Source: WHTK01 sp965197795 (lineage in GTDB: Bacteria; Chloroflexota; Dehalococcoidia; DSTF01; WHTK01). From it: a stretch of DNA of 64,000 nt. How positions within the stretch are numbered: position 1 is the first letter of the stretch; each line of letters starts with the position of its first letter. Position numbers and translations under genes: made by a program. The stretch is taken from assembly GCA_965197795.1 (NCBI GenBank), contig OZ240228.1:1736001-1800000 (forward strand). Reading direction: 5' to 3'. The notes under the pieces are model-generated. The model had not been told where the DNA came from, did no database searches, and was given only the letters and a program-made list of their open reading frames with translations. Positions 17,864 to 26,621 of this stretch are shown here, in pieces.

Positions 17864-19264
17864 ATGCTGAGTCAAGAGGACAACGATCTTCTATGCCGGG
17901 TAGGGCCCGGCACGGCCATGGGTGACCTGATGCGCCAGTACTGGGTACCGGCGTTACCGTCTGCCGAGTTTGCGGAGCCCGACTCCCCGCCCAAGCGCAT
18001 GCGCCTCCTGGGCGAAAACCTCGTCATGTTCCGCGACAGTGAGGGCAAGATGGGCTGCTTCGTCGAGTCCTGCCCGCATCGCGGCGCCTCCCTGTTCTTC
18101 GGCCGCAACGAGGAGGCCGGCCTGCGCTGCGTTTACCACGGCTGGAAGTTCGACGTCAGCGGCGCCTGCGTCGACATGCCCTCGGAGCCGGCCGAGTCGA
18201 ACTTCAAGGGCAAGGTCCGCGTCCGTGCCTACCCCTGCAACGACGTCAACCACATGGTCTGGGTCTACATGGGCCCACGCGAAGTGCCGCCGCCCTTCCC
18301 GGCGTTCGAGATCAATACGCTGCCGCCGGAGAACATCGCGCCGCCGATGATCATGATGGAAGAAGCCAACTGGTTCCAGAACCTGGAAGGCGACCTCGAC
18401 TCAAACCACCTGGACTACCTGCATTCCCGTCTCGACTTCATGCGCTGGCGGCTGTTTGATGACGCTCCAAAACCCGAGACGATGGCGCGGGCCGGTAACT
18501 GGAATCGTGATCGATCCCCACGGCTGGACATCCAGCTCACTGACTATGGCTCCTACTACTCGGCGAAGCGAGATTGGTTCGACGACGACAACTACGAATG
18601 GCATCGCATCAACCAGTTGATCTTTCCGTTTCACACGATGATCACCGGCGCCGGCGGCGTTAACCTGCGCTCCTTCGTGCCGCTGGACGACGAGTGGGCA
18701 ATGCTGATCTCGCAGTTCGGCAGCCTGACGGGGCCAATATCGCAGGCGGAGCGGAACGAGCCGCGTTACGCCGACCCGTTCGGCCCCTCCGGCGGCTACG
18801 TCCAGCGCACCAGCGATCCGCACAGTTACTTCTACACGACGGCGAACAAGCACAACGATTATGCCCGGGACTACGAGATGGAGCGCACCACCCTGGTTTG
18901 CGGCGTGCCGCTGGTCGGTAACCTGCAGGATCGAGCCATGACCGAGCTGATGTCCAACGAGAAAGGCGAGGTCATCTACGACCGCAGTCACGAGCACCTG
19001 GGCACGTTAGACACGATGGTGATCACGGCACGTCGGCAGCTCTTGCGGGCAGCAAAGCTGCTACGCGACGAAGGCGTGCTGCCCGCAAATGTCGACAACG
19101 TGCAGTTGGACCGTGTGCGGCAGGCGACCCTCGTCCTTCCAAGAGGCGACGACTGGGTCCAGACGACGGCGCGGATGCGAGATGCCGATTCGGGCCTGCC
19201 GATCGCTAACGAAATGAAACCGCTGCCAGAAACGCAGCTGGCCGTCGAACTGGGCGTGCATTGA
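17864..19264 (+). CDS. Rieske [2Fe-2S] oxygenase, alpha subunit
   Basis: 466 residues, with Rieske ligands C70, H72, C89, H92 and iron ligands D179, H182, H187 (DSNHLDYLH), so apparently competent. Bases 17874-18462 are repeated at 21826-22414 with one mismatch that I can find, at the codon for H182. After residue ~199 the two proteins diverge strongly. ATG at 17864, GGGAGG five bases upstream. First gene of a plus-strand run: Rieske, RdhA-like, Rieske, Rieske. Confidence 0.93.
   Translation: MLSQEDNDLLCRVGPGTAMGDLMRQYWVPALPSAEFAEPDSPPKRMRLLGENLVMFRDSEGKMGCFVESCPHRGASLFFGRNEEAGLRCVYHGWKFDVSGACVDMPSEPAESNFKGKVRVRAYPCNDVNHMVWVYMGPREVPPPFPAFEINTLPPENIAPPMIMMEEANWFQNLEGDLDSNHLDYLHSRLDFMRWRLFDDAPKPETMARAGNWNRDRSPRLDIQLTDYGSYYSAKRDWFDDDNYEWHRINQLIFPFHTMITGAGGVNLRSFVPLDDEWAMLISQFGSLTGPISQAERNEPRYADPFGPSGGYVQRTSDPHSYFYTTANKHNDYARDYEMERTTLVCGVPLVGNLQDRAMTELMSNEKGEVIYDRSHEHLGTLDTMVITARRQLLRAAKLLRDEGVLPANVDNVQLDRVRQATLVLPRGDDWVQTTARMRDADSGLPIANEMKPLPETQLAVELGVH
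17874..18462 (+). repeat. 589 bp direct repeat, copy A (Rieske N-terminal module)
   Basis: Encodes residues ~4-199 of the Rieske protein: the whole cluster domain plus the two His iron ligands. The copy at 21826-22414 is in direct orientation, 3952 bases away. Confidence 0.92.
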
Positions 19265-19354
19265 TATTCGAGGGACGGAATTCCGGCAGCAGGCGACTTG
19301 GGAAGATCTTCGCCGCGCGTTAGGCTACTGAAGTGCACGAAGGGAGCTTTTAGC

Positions 19355-20431
19355 ATGCCACTACCAGAAACCTCCAAGGCGCTACGACCAGATCGACGCG
19401 ATACGCGCCTGATGAACGCCGACCGGCCCGAGCGCCGCATGGCCGGAGGCGGTCCCTGGGACTCCGGCAAGGAAGGCGTGGCGCTGGGCGGCTCCGAGAC
19501 CACCGCCCAGGTTTGGGCGCGCCAGTTCCCGGAAATGGCGACGCGCTACAGCTGGCTCCAGAGCGCGATCCTGTTTCCCCAGCGGGAAGTCGAGGCCAAC
19601 CCGGCACAGGCCGAGATCGATGACCCGGAGGCGATCACTCAGCAGATCAAGGACTACGCACTGTCACTGGGAGCGAATGACGTAGGGATCGCGGAGTACG
19701 ATCCGAGCTTTACCTTCGCCGATTGCGAGATCATGCCGCACACGCGCGTTATCGCCTTCGCGATGGCGATGGAATACGACCTGATGATGGACATCGGCCC
19801 GACCTCTCAGGAGGAGGTGCACCATGTCTACTTCAAGATGCTGGACGTTGGTGTGCGGCTGGCTCAGTTCATCGGCAGTTTCGGCTACGCGGCGACAGCA
19901 CACCCCAACGGCGGCGAATTGGCCCACATCCCGTACTCCTATCTGGCAGGCTTGGGTGAGCTGGGCAAGCACGGTTCGCTGATCAGCCCGAAGCTGGGCT
20001 CGTCACTGCGGTTGTCGCTCGTCTCGACCGACATGCCGCTGGTGGTGGACGGACCGCAGGACTACGGCATCGACGACATCTGCAGCCACTGCAACATCTG
20101 TACGCGCTACTGCCCGTCCGACGCGATCTCGCCCGACAAGCAGACAGTCGCAGGCGTTACCCGCTGGTACATCGACACGCCGGCCTGCTTCCCGATCTTC
20201 CAGCAGCTCTGGGGCTGCAAGATCTGCTTGGCGGTGTGTCCGTTCAACGGCCGCAACGTGCTGAACAAGGAGTCGTACAAAGACCTGGCGAAAGTGATGA
20301 ACAAGGAGAAAACCAAGGAAGGGTTGCTGACCTACCTGGCGCAGAGCACGCCGCAGGCCAAGGACAACCCGATCCTGTCGCAGTTCCTGCCCGGTGGCGC
20401 CCATGCCAAGGATGCCCTGCCCGTGGTTTAA
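19355..20431 (+). CDS. Reductive-dehalogenase-like corrinoid/iron-sulfur protein
   Basis: 358 residues. Two [4Fe-4S] motifs: C243-x2-C246-x2-C249-x3-C253-P and C278-x9-C288-x2-C291-x3-C295-P. Upstream, GYAATAHPNGGELAHIPYS and LAGLGELGKHGSLISPKLG match the corrinoid-binding region of RdhA/QueG proteins. It has no twin-arginine signal and no fused reductase domain, so it should be cytoplasmic. Reductive dehalogenation is one option; another cobalamin-dependent reduction is possible. ATG 19355 with AGGGAG upstream. The 3' 702 bases are identical, inverted, at 28755-29456. It lies between two Rieske genes. Confidence 0.85.
   Translation: MPLPETSKALRPDRRDTRLMNADRPERRMAGGGPWDSGKEGVALGGSETTAQVWARQFPEMATRYSWLQSAILFPQREVEANPAQAEIDDPEAITQQIKDYALSLGANDVGIAEYDPSFTFADCEIMPHTRVIAFAMAMEYDLMMDIGPTSQEEVHHVYFKMLDVGVRLAQFIGSFGYAATAHPNGGELAHIPYSYLAGLGELGKHGSLISPKLGSSLRLSLVSTDMPLVVDGPQDYGIDDICSHCNICTRYCPSDAISPDKQTVAGVTRWYIDTPACFPIFQQLWGCKICLAVCPFNGRNVLNKESYKDLAKVMNKEKTKEGLLTYLAQSTPQAKDNPILSQFLPGGAHAKDALPVV
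19726..20427 (+). repeat. 702 bp inverted repeat, arm A (RdhA-like 3' part)
   Basis: Runs from codon 124 to the penultimate sense bases of the RdhA-like gene. The other arm is 28755-29456 on the opposite strand. The boundaries are sharp: gattgcgaga against gatcacgaga at the 5' side, and gtggtttaa against gtggtctag at the stop codon. Confidence 0.9.
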
Positions 20432-20471
20432 GCGCCATCGAGTGCCAGGCGATTCGAAAGGGAACCTAACG

Positions 20472-21794
20472 ATGCTGCCAAAGGATGAAAACGAGCTACT
20501 TTGCCGTGTCGGGCCGGGCACGCCCATGGGCAGCCTGCTGCGTGAGTACTGGTTCCCGGCCATCCCTTCCTTCGAGTTGCCGTGGCCAGACTGTCCGCCC
20601 AAGAGAGCGCGCCTTTTGGGCGAAGACCTGGTCGTCTTTCGCGATAGCAGTGGTCGTCCCGGTATGGTGGCCCAGTCCTGCCCGCACCGCGGCGCTTCGC
20701 TGTTCTTCGGCCGCAACGAAGAGGGCGGCCTGCGCTGCGTCTACCACGGCTGGAAGTTCGACACGACGGGCGCCTGCGTCGACATGCCATCGGAGCCGGC
20801 CGAGTCGAACTTCAAGAACAAGGTGCGCGCCCGCGCTTATCCCTGCCACGAAGTGAATCACCTGATCTGGGTCTACATGGGGCCGCGCGAGGTGCCGCCA
20901 CCCTTCCCGGCCTTCGAAGTCAACACGCTGCCGCCGGACCAGGTCTCCCAGCCCAGCGTCATGATGGAGGAAGCCAACTGGTTCCAGAACCTCGAGGGGG
21001 ACGTCGATTCCTCTCACATCGACTATCTGCATTCGCGGCTGCACGCCGATAGCAGCGCTGGCGGCTTCTTCAACCGCGACCGCGCTCCGCGAATCCTTGT
21101 CGTCCCCACCGACTACGGTGCGTTCTATTCCGGCCAACGCCGCTGGGACGACGAGGGCAACCTGTGGCATCGCATTACGCAGTTCATTTTGCCGTTTCAC
21201 TCCATGGTCGAATCGGCTGACCCCGACAGGGTGACGCTTCGTTCCCATATTCCTCTGGATGATCACCACTCAATGCTGATCTACCAGCGCGGCAACCTCT
21301 CGCGGCCGATCACCGATGACGAGAATCGATTCATGCTCGACATGTACGAGAAGTCGGGCGGTTACCTGCCAGCGACCAGCGACCCGCGTACGCGTTACTT
21401 CACTGCCGCGAACAAGAGCAACGACTACTTCATTGATTACGAAGTCCAGCGCACGCTCCGCTTCTCGGGCGTGCCGCCAGGCGGTAACCTGCAGGACCGC
21501 GCCATGACCGAGCTAATGACCGGCGAAGATGGCTCGGAGCCAATCTACGACCGCTCCAAGGAGCATCTTGGGACCACCGACAGCATGGTCATCTTCGTGC
21601 GGCGACTTCTTATCGCAGCGGCAAAAGCGCTGAGAGATGAGGGAGCGGTCCCGGCCAACGTCGATAACGTGGCGCTGGACCGCGTAAGGCCAGCGGGTAT
21701 CATCTTGCCGCCGGACGCGGACTGGGTAGAAGCGACCGAAGACGCGCGCCGGTCACGAGGTGGCGAGCAGCTAGCTAGTGTGTCCCAGAGATAG
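20472..21794 (+). CDS. Rieske [2Fe-2S] oxygenase, alpha subunit
   Basis: 440 residues. Rieske ligands C70, H72, C89, H92; iron ligands D179, H182, H187 (DSSHIDYLH). Same rigid N-terminal frame as its neighbours but with its own nucleotide sequence, so not part of the recent 589 bp duplication. ATG 20472 follows AAGGGAACC; a start further upstream would overlap the RdhA-like gene and lacks a ribosome-binding site. 40 bases after the RdhA-like stop codon, so probably co-transcribed. Confidence 0.92.
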   Translation: MLPKDENELLCRVGPGTPMGSLLREYWFPAIPSFELPWPDCPPKRARLLGEDLVVFRDSSGRPGMVAQSCPHRGASLFFGRNEEGGLRCVYHGWKFDTTGACVDMPSEPAESNFKNKVRARAYPCHEVNHLIWVYMGPREVPPPFPAFEVNTLPPDQVSQPSVMMEEANWFQNLEGDVDSSHIDYLHSRLHADSSAGGFFNRDRAPRILVVPTDYGAFYSGQRRWDDEGNLWHRITQFILPFHSMVESADPDRVTLRSHIPLDDHHSMLIYQRGNLSRPITDDENRFMLDMYEKSGGYLPATSDPRTRYFTAANKSNDYFIDYEVQRTLRFSGVPPGGNLQDRAMTELMTGEDGSEPIYDRSKEHLGTTDSMVIFVRRLLIAAAKALRDEGAVPANVDNVALDRVRPAGIILPPDADWVEATEDARRSRGGEQLASVSQR

Positions 21795-21815
21795 GCTCTT
21801 CGGAGGAGTCCACGC

Positions 21816-23246
21816 TTGCTAAGCAAAGAGGACAACGATCTTCTATGCCGGGTAGGGCCCGGCACGGCCATGGGTGACCTGATGCGCCAGTACTGGGTAC
21901 CGGCGTTACCGTCTGCCGAGTTTGCGGAGCCCGACTCCCCGCCCAAGCGCATGCGCCTCCTGGGCGAAAACCTCGTCATGTTCCGCGACAGTGAGGGCAA
22001 GATGGGCTGCTTCGTCGAGTCCTGCCCGCATCGCGGCGCCTCCCTGTTCTTCGGCCGCAACGAGGAGGCCGGCCTGCGCTGCGTTTACCACGGCTGGAAG
22101 TTCGACGTCAGCGGCGCCTGCGTCGACATGCCCTCGGAGCCGGCCGAGTCGAACTTCAAGGGCAAGGTCCGCGTCCGTGCCTACCCCTGCAACGACGTCA
22201 ACCACATGGTCTGGGTCTACATGGGCCCACGCGAAGTGCCGCCGCCCTTCCCGGCGTTCGAGATCAATACGCTGCCGCCGGAGAACATCGCGCCGCCGAT
22301 GATCATGATGGAAGAAGCCAACTGGTTCCAGAACCTGGAAGGCGACCTCGACTCAAACTACCTGGACTACCTGCATTCCCGTCTCGACTTCATGCGCTGG
22401 CGGCTGTTTGATGAGAAGCCGGCCGAGGGCTCACTCACTGGTGCGTTTCAGATGATCTGGAGCGACAAGATGCCGCGCCTAGACGTGCGGCTGACCGATT
22501 ACGGCTCCTACTACTCGGCGAAGCGAAAGTGGGACGACGAGTTCGGCGTGCGCAGGTCGGGCGATGACACAACTTATGAATGGCATCGCATCAACCAGTT
22601 CATCTTCCCGTTTCACACCATGGTGATCATCGGTGGCGACGTTGTGGTCCTACGTTCCTTCGTCCCCATGGATGACGAGTGGGCGATGATGATCACGCAG
22701 CGCGGCAGCCTGACCCAGCAACTCTACGACCCGAGTGACTCGCTACCACACCCCATGGAGGCGCCGGTCGGTTATGTCGAGCGCACTAGCGACCCACGCA
22801 GCTACTTCTATACGAAGGCGAACAAGCACAACGACTACCTGCGTGATTACGAGGTGGAAAAGACGCTACGCGTGACCAGAGTGCCGCCCATCGGCAACCT
22901 CCAGGACAGGGCGATGACCGAGCTCATGTCGAACGAGGACGGTGAGGTGATCGGCAACCGAACCAGGGAGCATCTTGGGTCGCTGGACGTCATGTGCATC
23001 GCCGTTCGCAGACAATTGCTACGCGCAGCTAAATCACTCAGTGACTCTGGCTCCGTGCCGAGAAACGTGGACGACGTCAGCCTCGATCGGGTGCGGCACG
23101 CCAGCGTGGTCCTGCCGGCTGGTGTGGACTGGCTCGATGAAACCAAGCAGCTTCGTGACGCCGACGGCGGACTGCTGATCGCCTGGGAGTTGGAGCCGCT
23201 CGGCTACCTGGAGCAGGAACTCGTCCAGCTGAAGGTCGAGGGCTAA
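21816..23246 (+). CDS. Rieske [2Fe-2S] oxygenase-like protein with altered iron site (H182Y)
   Basis: 476 residues, TTG start at 21816 with GGAGGAG at 21802-21808. Cluster ligands C70, H72, C89, H92 are intact. The mononuclear iron motif reads DSNYLDYLH: the first His ligand, H182 in the copy at 17864, is Y182 (codon TAC at 22359-22361 instead of CAC). All five other Rieske proteins here keep it. The C-terminal half differs from the other copy and includes a longer insert (~250-262). Loss of a His ligand normally abolishes oxygenase activity; a one-base assembly error is the main alternative. Confidence 0.88.
   Translation: MLSKEDNDLLCRVGPGTAMGDLMRQYWVPALPSAEFAEPDSPPKRMRLLGENLVMFRDSEGKMGCFVESCPHRGASLFFGRNEEAGLRCVYHGWKFDVSGACVDMPSEPAESNFKGKVRVRAYPCNDVNHMVWVYMGPREVPPPFPAFEINTLPPENIAPPMIMMEEANWFQNLEGDLDSNYLDYLHSRLDFMRWRLFDEKPAEGSLTGAFQMIWSDKMPRLDVRLTDYGSYYSAKRKWDDEFGVRRSGDDTTYEWHRINQFIFPFHTMVIIGGDVVVLRSFVPMDDEWAMMITQRGSLTQQLYDPSDSLPHPMEAPVGYVERTSDPRSYFYTKANKHNDYLRDYEVEKTLRVTRVPPIGNLQDRAMTELMSNEDGEVIGNRTREHLGSLDVMCIAVRRQLLRAAKSLSDSGSVPRNVDDVSLDRVRHASVVLPAGVDWLDETKQLRDADGGLLIAWELEPLGYLEQELVQLKVEG
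21826..22414 (+). repeat. 589 bp direct repeat, copy B
   Basis: Second copy of the Rieske N-terminal module (copy A 17874-18462). The only difference I detect is C to T at 22359. Confidence 0.92.
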
Positions 23247-23372
23247 CGGACCGCCGTTCGCTCCCAGGTACTACTACAGGCTGCAGCCGGAACTTGCTAA
23301 GGCCACGTCCTGGAGCCCTCGGTCAGCGCGGCCGAGTCCCGTCGTAAATTCCGCACGCGCCCAACGCTGCCA

Positions 23373-23762
23373 TCAGGCAGTGAAGATTTCGATGCTGTGA
23401 CCGTTCATCTCGTCGAAGTAGACCCGGTTGCCGCCGCGACGATGGTCGACCTGCATGTCGTAGAGGTGTTCGAGCCCGGGGCCGCTGCCGTACTTGAGGC
23501 CCTCGGCCGTGACCCGGCCGAAGATGCCCTCGAATTCAGCCTCACTGACCTTGAAAGCGTAGTGCTGCCGCGCGAAATGGCTCTTCTCGTCTACCCACAG
23601 CGAGACGTCGTCGATCTCGGCGAAGTCCAGGACGAGGCCGTCCGTGATCTTCACGGGCGCGAAGTGCCCTACCGGTTGCGTCGAAAGGCCCATGAGCCGC
23701 GCGAAGTAATCAGCGGACTTCACCTTGTCGTGACACGGCACCAGGAGATGGTTCAGTTCCAT
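23373..23762 (-). CDS. VOC (glyoxalase/bleomycin-resistance fold) protein
   Basis: 129 residues spanning two beta-alpha-beta-beta-beta modules: MELNHLLVPCHDKVKSADYF, ... HYAFKVSEAEFEGIF, ... NRVYFDEMNGHSIEIF. Candidate metal ligands are H5, the His in RQHYAF and the Glu in HSIEIF. Members include extradiol dioxygenases, epimerases and resistance proteins; the specific reaction is unclear. Start ATG 23762, good GGAGG upstream. Points toward the Rieske gene 21816. Confidence 0.8.
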   Translation of the reverse strand: MELNHLLVPCHDKVKSADYFARLMGLSTQPVGHFAPVKITDGLVLDFAEIDDVSLWVDEKSHFARQHYAFKVSEAEFEGIFGRVTAEGLKYGSGPGLEHLYDMQVDHRRGGNRVYFDEMNGHSIEIFTA

Positions 23763-23880
23763 CGTTAGCCTCCTTTGGTGATCGGTTCAGTGGCGCAAGG
23801 GTAGGACCGCCCCGCTTGCGCGTCAAGCACATACGAGGTGCGGCAAAGGGCTTCGATGAAGCGGCGGATGCGGTTCGCGT

Positions 23881-23886
23881 TATAAT
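23881..23886 (+). promoter_or_regulatory. Candidate -10 element upstream of the RdhA-like pseudogene
   Basis: TATAAT, 43 bases before the ATG at 23929. No good -35 hexamer is seen at the proper distance, so this is tentative. Confidence 0.3.
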
Positions 23887-23928
23887 CCGAGTCGTGCGGC
23901 CGGGTACGTCGAGCGAAGCGGAGCCATT

Positions 23929-25246
23929 ATGACAACAGCAGACGAGAAGCAAACAGCGGAACACGTATGGGATCCGGAGCACAGCGCCTTCCCCGCGCCC
24001 GACCTCGGCCGCACGGTGCACGTCGTCGGCCCGGTGGTAAACGTCGACCCCCAGACGTTGCCTCATCCCATGAATCAGCGAGGCGAGCTGGGCAAGGCGC
24101 TATACAACTGGCGTCACAACACGATTTCCAACGATCCGCTGGTCCGTATCGCCTTCGACAACCACTCTGCCGACCGCAATCACGTGATCAACACCGTTAT
24201 GCGACGCTTTCCCAAAGGGGCCGTAAACCGCGACCGGACAGAGGTCAAGGACCCGGCCGTGATGAGCCGGCATATCAAACGCGTAGCCCGACACTTCGGC
24301 ATGGACATCGTGGGGATCGGGCAGTCCCATCCGTCCTTCCTGTTCGCCGGAAGGCCGTCGACCCCGTGCAGGGCGCGGCGACCGAGGACGTCGAAGGACC
24401 CGAGGAGTTGACTGCGCGCCTGCCGTTCCTGATCGTCGGCACGCTGGCCTGGGACTACGAGCTGACTAGGCCCACCGGCACCACGTCGGAGATGCCGCTT
24501 ACGACTTCCCTGGACAGAGCACTGCGCTTGTGCTGCGTGCGATCGAGGGCTACATCAAAGAACTCGGGTACAACGCGGTTCGAGGCCTCGTGAACGGACA
24601 GGCGGCCGCGTTGGCGGCCGGCATCGGCGAAGTCGGACGTAACGGCATGATCATCTCTGAGAAGTACGGCGCGCGGATTCACGCCAGTGACGCGATCATG
24701 ACCGACCTGCCCCTCGTGGCGGACGGCCGGATCGACATTGGCGTCGAGGACTTTTGCAAGGTCTGCCGCAAGTGCGCCACCTCGTGCCCGACCAACAGAA
24801 TCGGCTTCGAGGGCAAGCAGGTTTACAACGGCGTCGAGAAGTACAAGATCAACTGGGAGACCTGCTACAAGCTGCGTCCTTATGTCGTCGAGCACTGGGG
24901 CAACTGCCGGACCTGCGTAACTGTCTGCCCCTACACGAAGCCCAATACGTGGTGGCATGCGCTGGCGGTCAGGTCCTTGCGTCTGACCCCAAGGCCGCTG
25001 CGGTCAGGGACCGCCCACGCGCTGAAGTGGCTCGATGACCGATTCTGGGGAGTTGTGCCTCGCAAGCGCGTGCGCTGGCTCGGCTACGACACCGGCGTCA
25101 AGCCGGGCGAGGCCGCCTGCACGATCAAGGGCTGCACCTCGCCGCACGGGGAAACGGGTCACAAAGTGGACATCCCGCTAGACGAAATCGGTTACTACTA
25201 TCCGATGAAGGAAAACACCAATCGCTTTGCCAAGGGACGGAACTAG
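23929..25246 (+). pseudogene. Reductive-dehalogenase-like gene with two frameshifts
   Basis: Three frames give one RdhA-like protein of ~435 residues. Frame 1 runs from ATG 23929 to about 24340 (HIKRVARHFGMDIVGIGQ). Frame 2 covers about 24340-24520 (LPFLIVGTLAWDYELTRPTG). Frame 3 starts near 24525 (LRAIEGYIKELGYNAVRGLV) and ends at 25246. The last part carries both cluster motifs, CKVCRKCATSCP and C-x14-C-x2-C-x3-CP (NCRTCVTVCP). Longer than the pair at 19355 and 28751 and resembling complete RdhA C-termini. Either decayed or affected by two indel errors. Three bases separate it from the next reading frame. Confidence 0.75.
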
Positions 25247-25249
25247 CCC

Positions 25250-25836
25250 ATGCGTCTCGCTTCGTTGCCGTGGCCCTGGAGGCCGGCCGATCCCTACTGG
25301 GATGGCTTCATCAACCGGGCGCCTGTCGACACGAACAACCTCGTGCCGCCGTCGATCCGCGCTGCCGCGGAAGGTCAGGTGTTCCCGTCAAGTCGGAAGT
25401 ACACGCCCCGAGCATCATGTCGGAGCACATCAAAGATCTGGGCCGGTTCTTCGGCGCCGATCAGGTTGGCATTGCCCAGCTGGGTCCTGGCGGCGATACG
25501 GAATATTCCTTTGCCATCGTCATCATGATCAGGACTGAAGACGACCCCAGGACTTCACAAGGCATCGGCGGTCAGGCGGCCGCCCTTACCGGTGAATACG
25601 TCAGCTTCAACCTGGCGGCCGCCATTCGCGAGTTCGGCTTCCGGGCGACCCGCTCGGGCCAAGCCGACGGCCATCGGCTGGCGGCCTGCGCCGGACTCGG
25701 TCAGCTCGATCAGGCAGGACGCCTCGAGACTCGCGAATTCGGCCGCAAGCTCCACATCCCCGACGGCATTCGGACCGACCTGCCGTTGAGCCCCGGGACC
25801 ACAGAGAGCTACGAGTGGGCAAAACCTACGTCATAA
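25250..25836 (+). pseudogene. RdhA-like corrinoid-domain fragment, frameshifted and lacking Fe-S motifs
   Basis: Starts MRLASLPWPWRPADPYWDGF from ATG 25250, then changes frame near 25385 to continue HIKDLGRFFGADQVGIAQL and FGFRATRSGQADGHRLAACA, a pattern parallel to the corrinoid-binding half of the RdhA-like genes. About 195 residues in all. No [4Fe-4S] motif follows; instead the ferredoxin gene begins inside its last 22 bases. It could be a truncated gene, or a split protein whose clusters are now supplied by that ferredoxin. Confidence 0.6.
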
Positions 25837-26485
25837 CCGAGGCGTGCATCGGCGTGAAAGACGCGACATGCGTCGATGTATGCCCCGCTGCCTGTATCCA
25901 TACGACGCCCATGGCGCCGTACTACATCGACCCGGACGTCTGCATAGCCTGCGAGCAGTGCGAACTGGTCTGTCCAGTCAACGCGATTTTCCTCGACGAT
26001 GACCTGCCCTCACACCTGGAGCACTACCTGGAGATAAACGCGCGATTCTTCGAGGACAACAAGCCGGCGGCGGAACCGTTAACGACGGACCAGGCAAAGG
26101 CGATAGTCTCGGCGGTGGTCCGCTATGCCGAGGACGCGGGGTACGCCATCGCTGTCGCTGTGGTTGACGGCGCGGGAGAACATATCGAGTCGAGTGCGAT
26201 GGCCGGAGCGGCGACGGACCTCGCAGCGCTCGCCCTCAATAAGCCTATTCAGCGGCCAAGCTGCAGGTGGCCACCCATCAACTTGGGCGCGGTGCGGCGA
26301 CGCCTTCGTTTCAAGAGCCGCCGGGCTTCCAACACGAGAGACTTGTCGAAGTAGGCGGCGGCTATCCGGCATTTCAGGGCGATGCCGTTGTGGGTGCGGT
26401 CGGCGTGGCCGGTTCGCCGAGCCCTCAAATCGACTTGCTGTGCTGCCAGGCTGGGCTCGCTGCCATCGGCATGGGGACGCACTGA
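25815..26485 (+). CDS. 7Fe/8Fe ferredoxin fused to a GlcG/HbpS-like (DUF336) domain, frameshifted
   Basis: GTG start at 25815. Residues 1-60 are a ferredoxin: C11-x7-C19-x3-C23-x3-C27 and C43-x2-C46-x2-C49-x3-C53-P. From ~90 a GlcG/HbpS-like domain begins (AKAIVSAVVRYAEDAGYAIA, VAVVDGAGEHI). Near 26245 the frame must shift by one to keep the domain's C-terminal half (GGGYPAFQGDAVVGAVGVAG, ending GLAAIGMGTH at 26485). Without the shift the protein ends at 26354 with an unrelated tail. It overlaps the RdhA-like fragment by 22 bases, suggesting translational coupling and an electron-transfer role. Confidence 0.7.
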
Positions 26486-26621
26486 GCCACACGGGCTGAA
26501 CGTGTACAGCGGTCAGACAGGACCTATTCGAAGCGCCTTAACCCCCGGCGATCACATGAAGGGTCGTGGGATCCGAACAGCTGGGAGCTACGAGGCTCCG
26601 GAGATCAGCGCTTACGACTCC

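Noticed and set aside
23929..25246. Programmed frameshifting in the RdhA-like gene
   Set aside because: Two separate shifts without a visible slippery heptamer and downstream structure; decay or read error is simpler.
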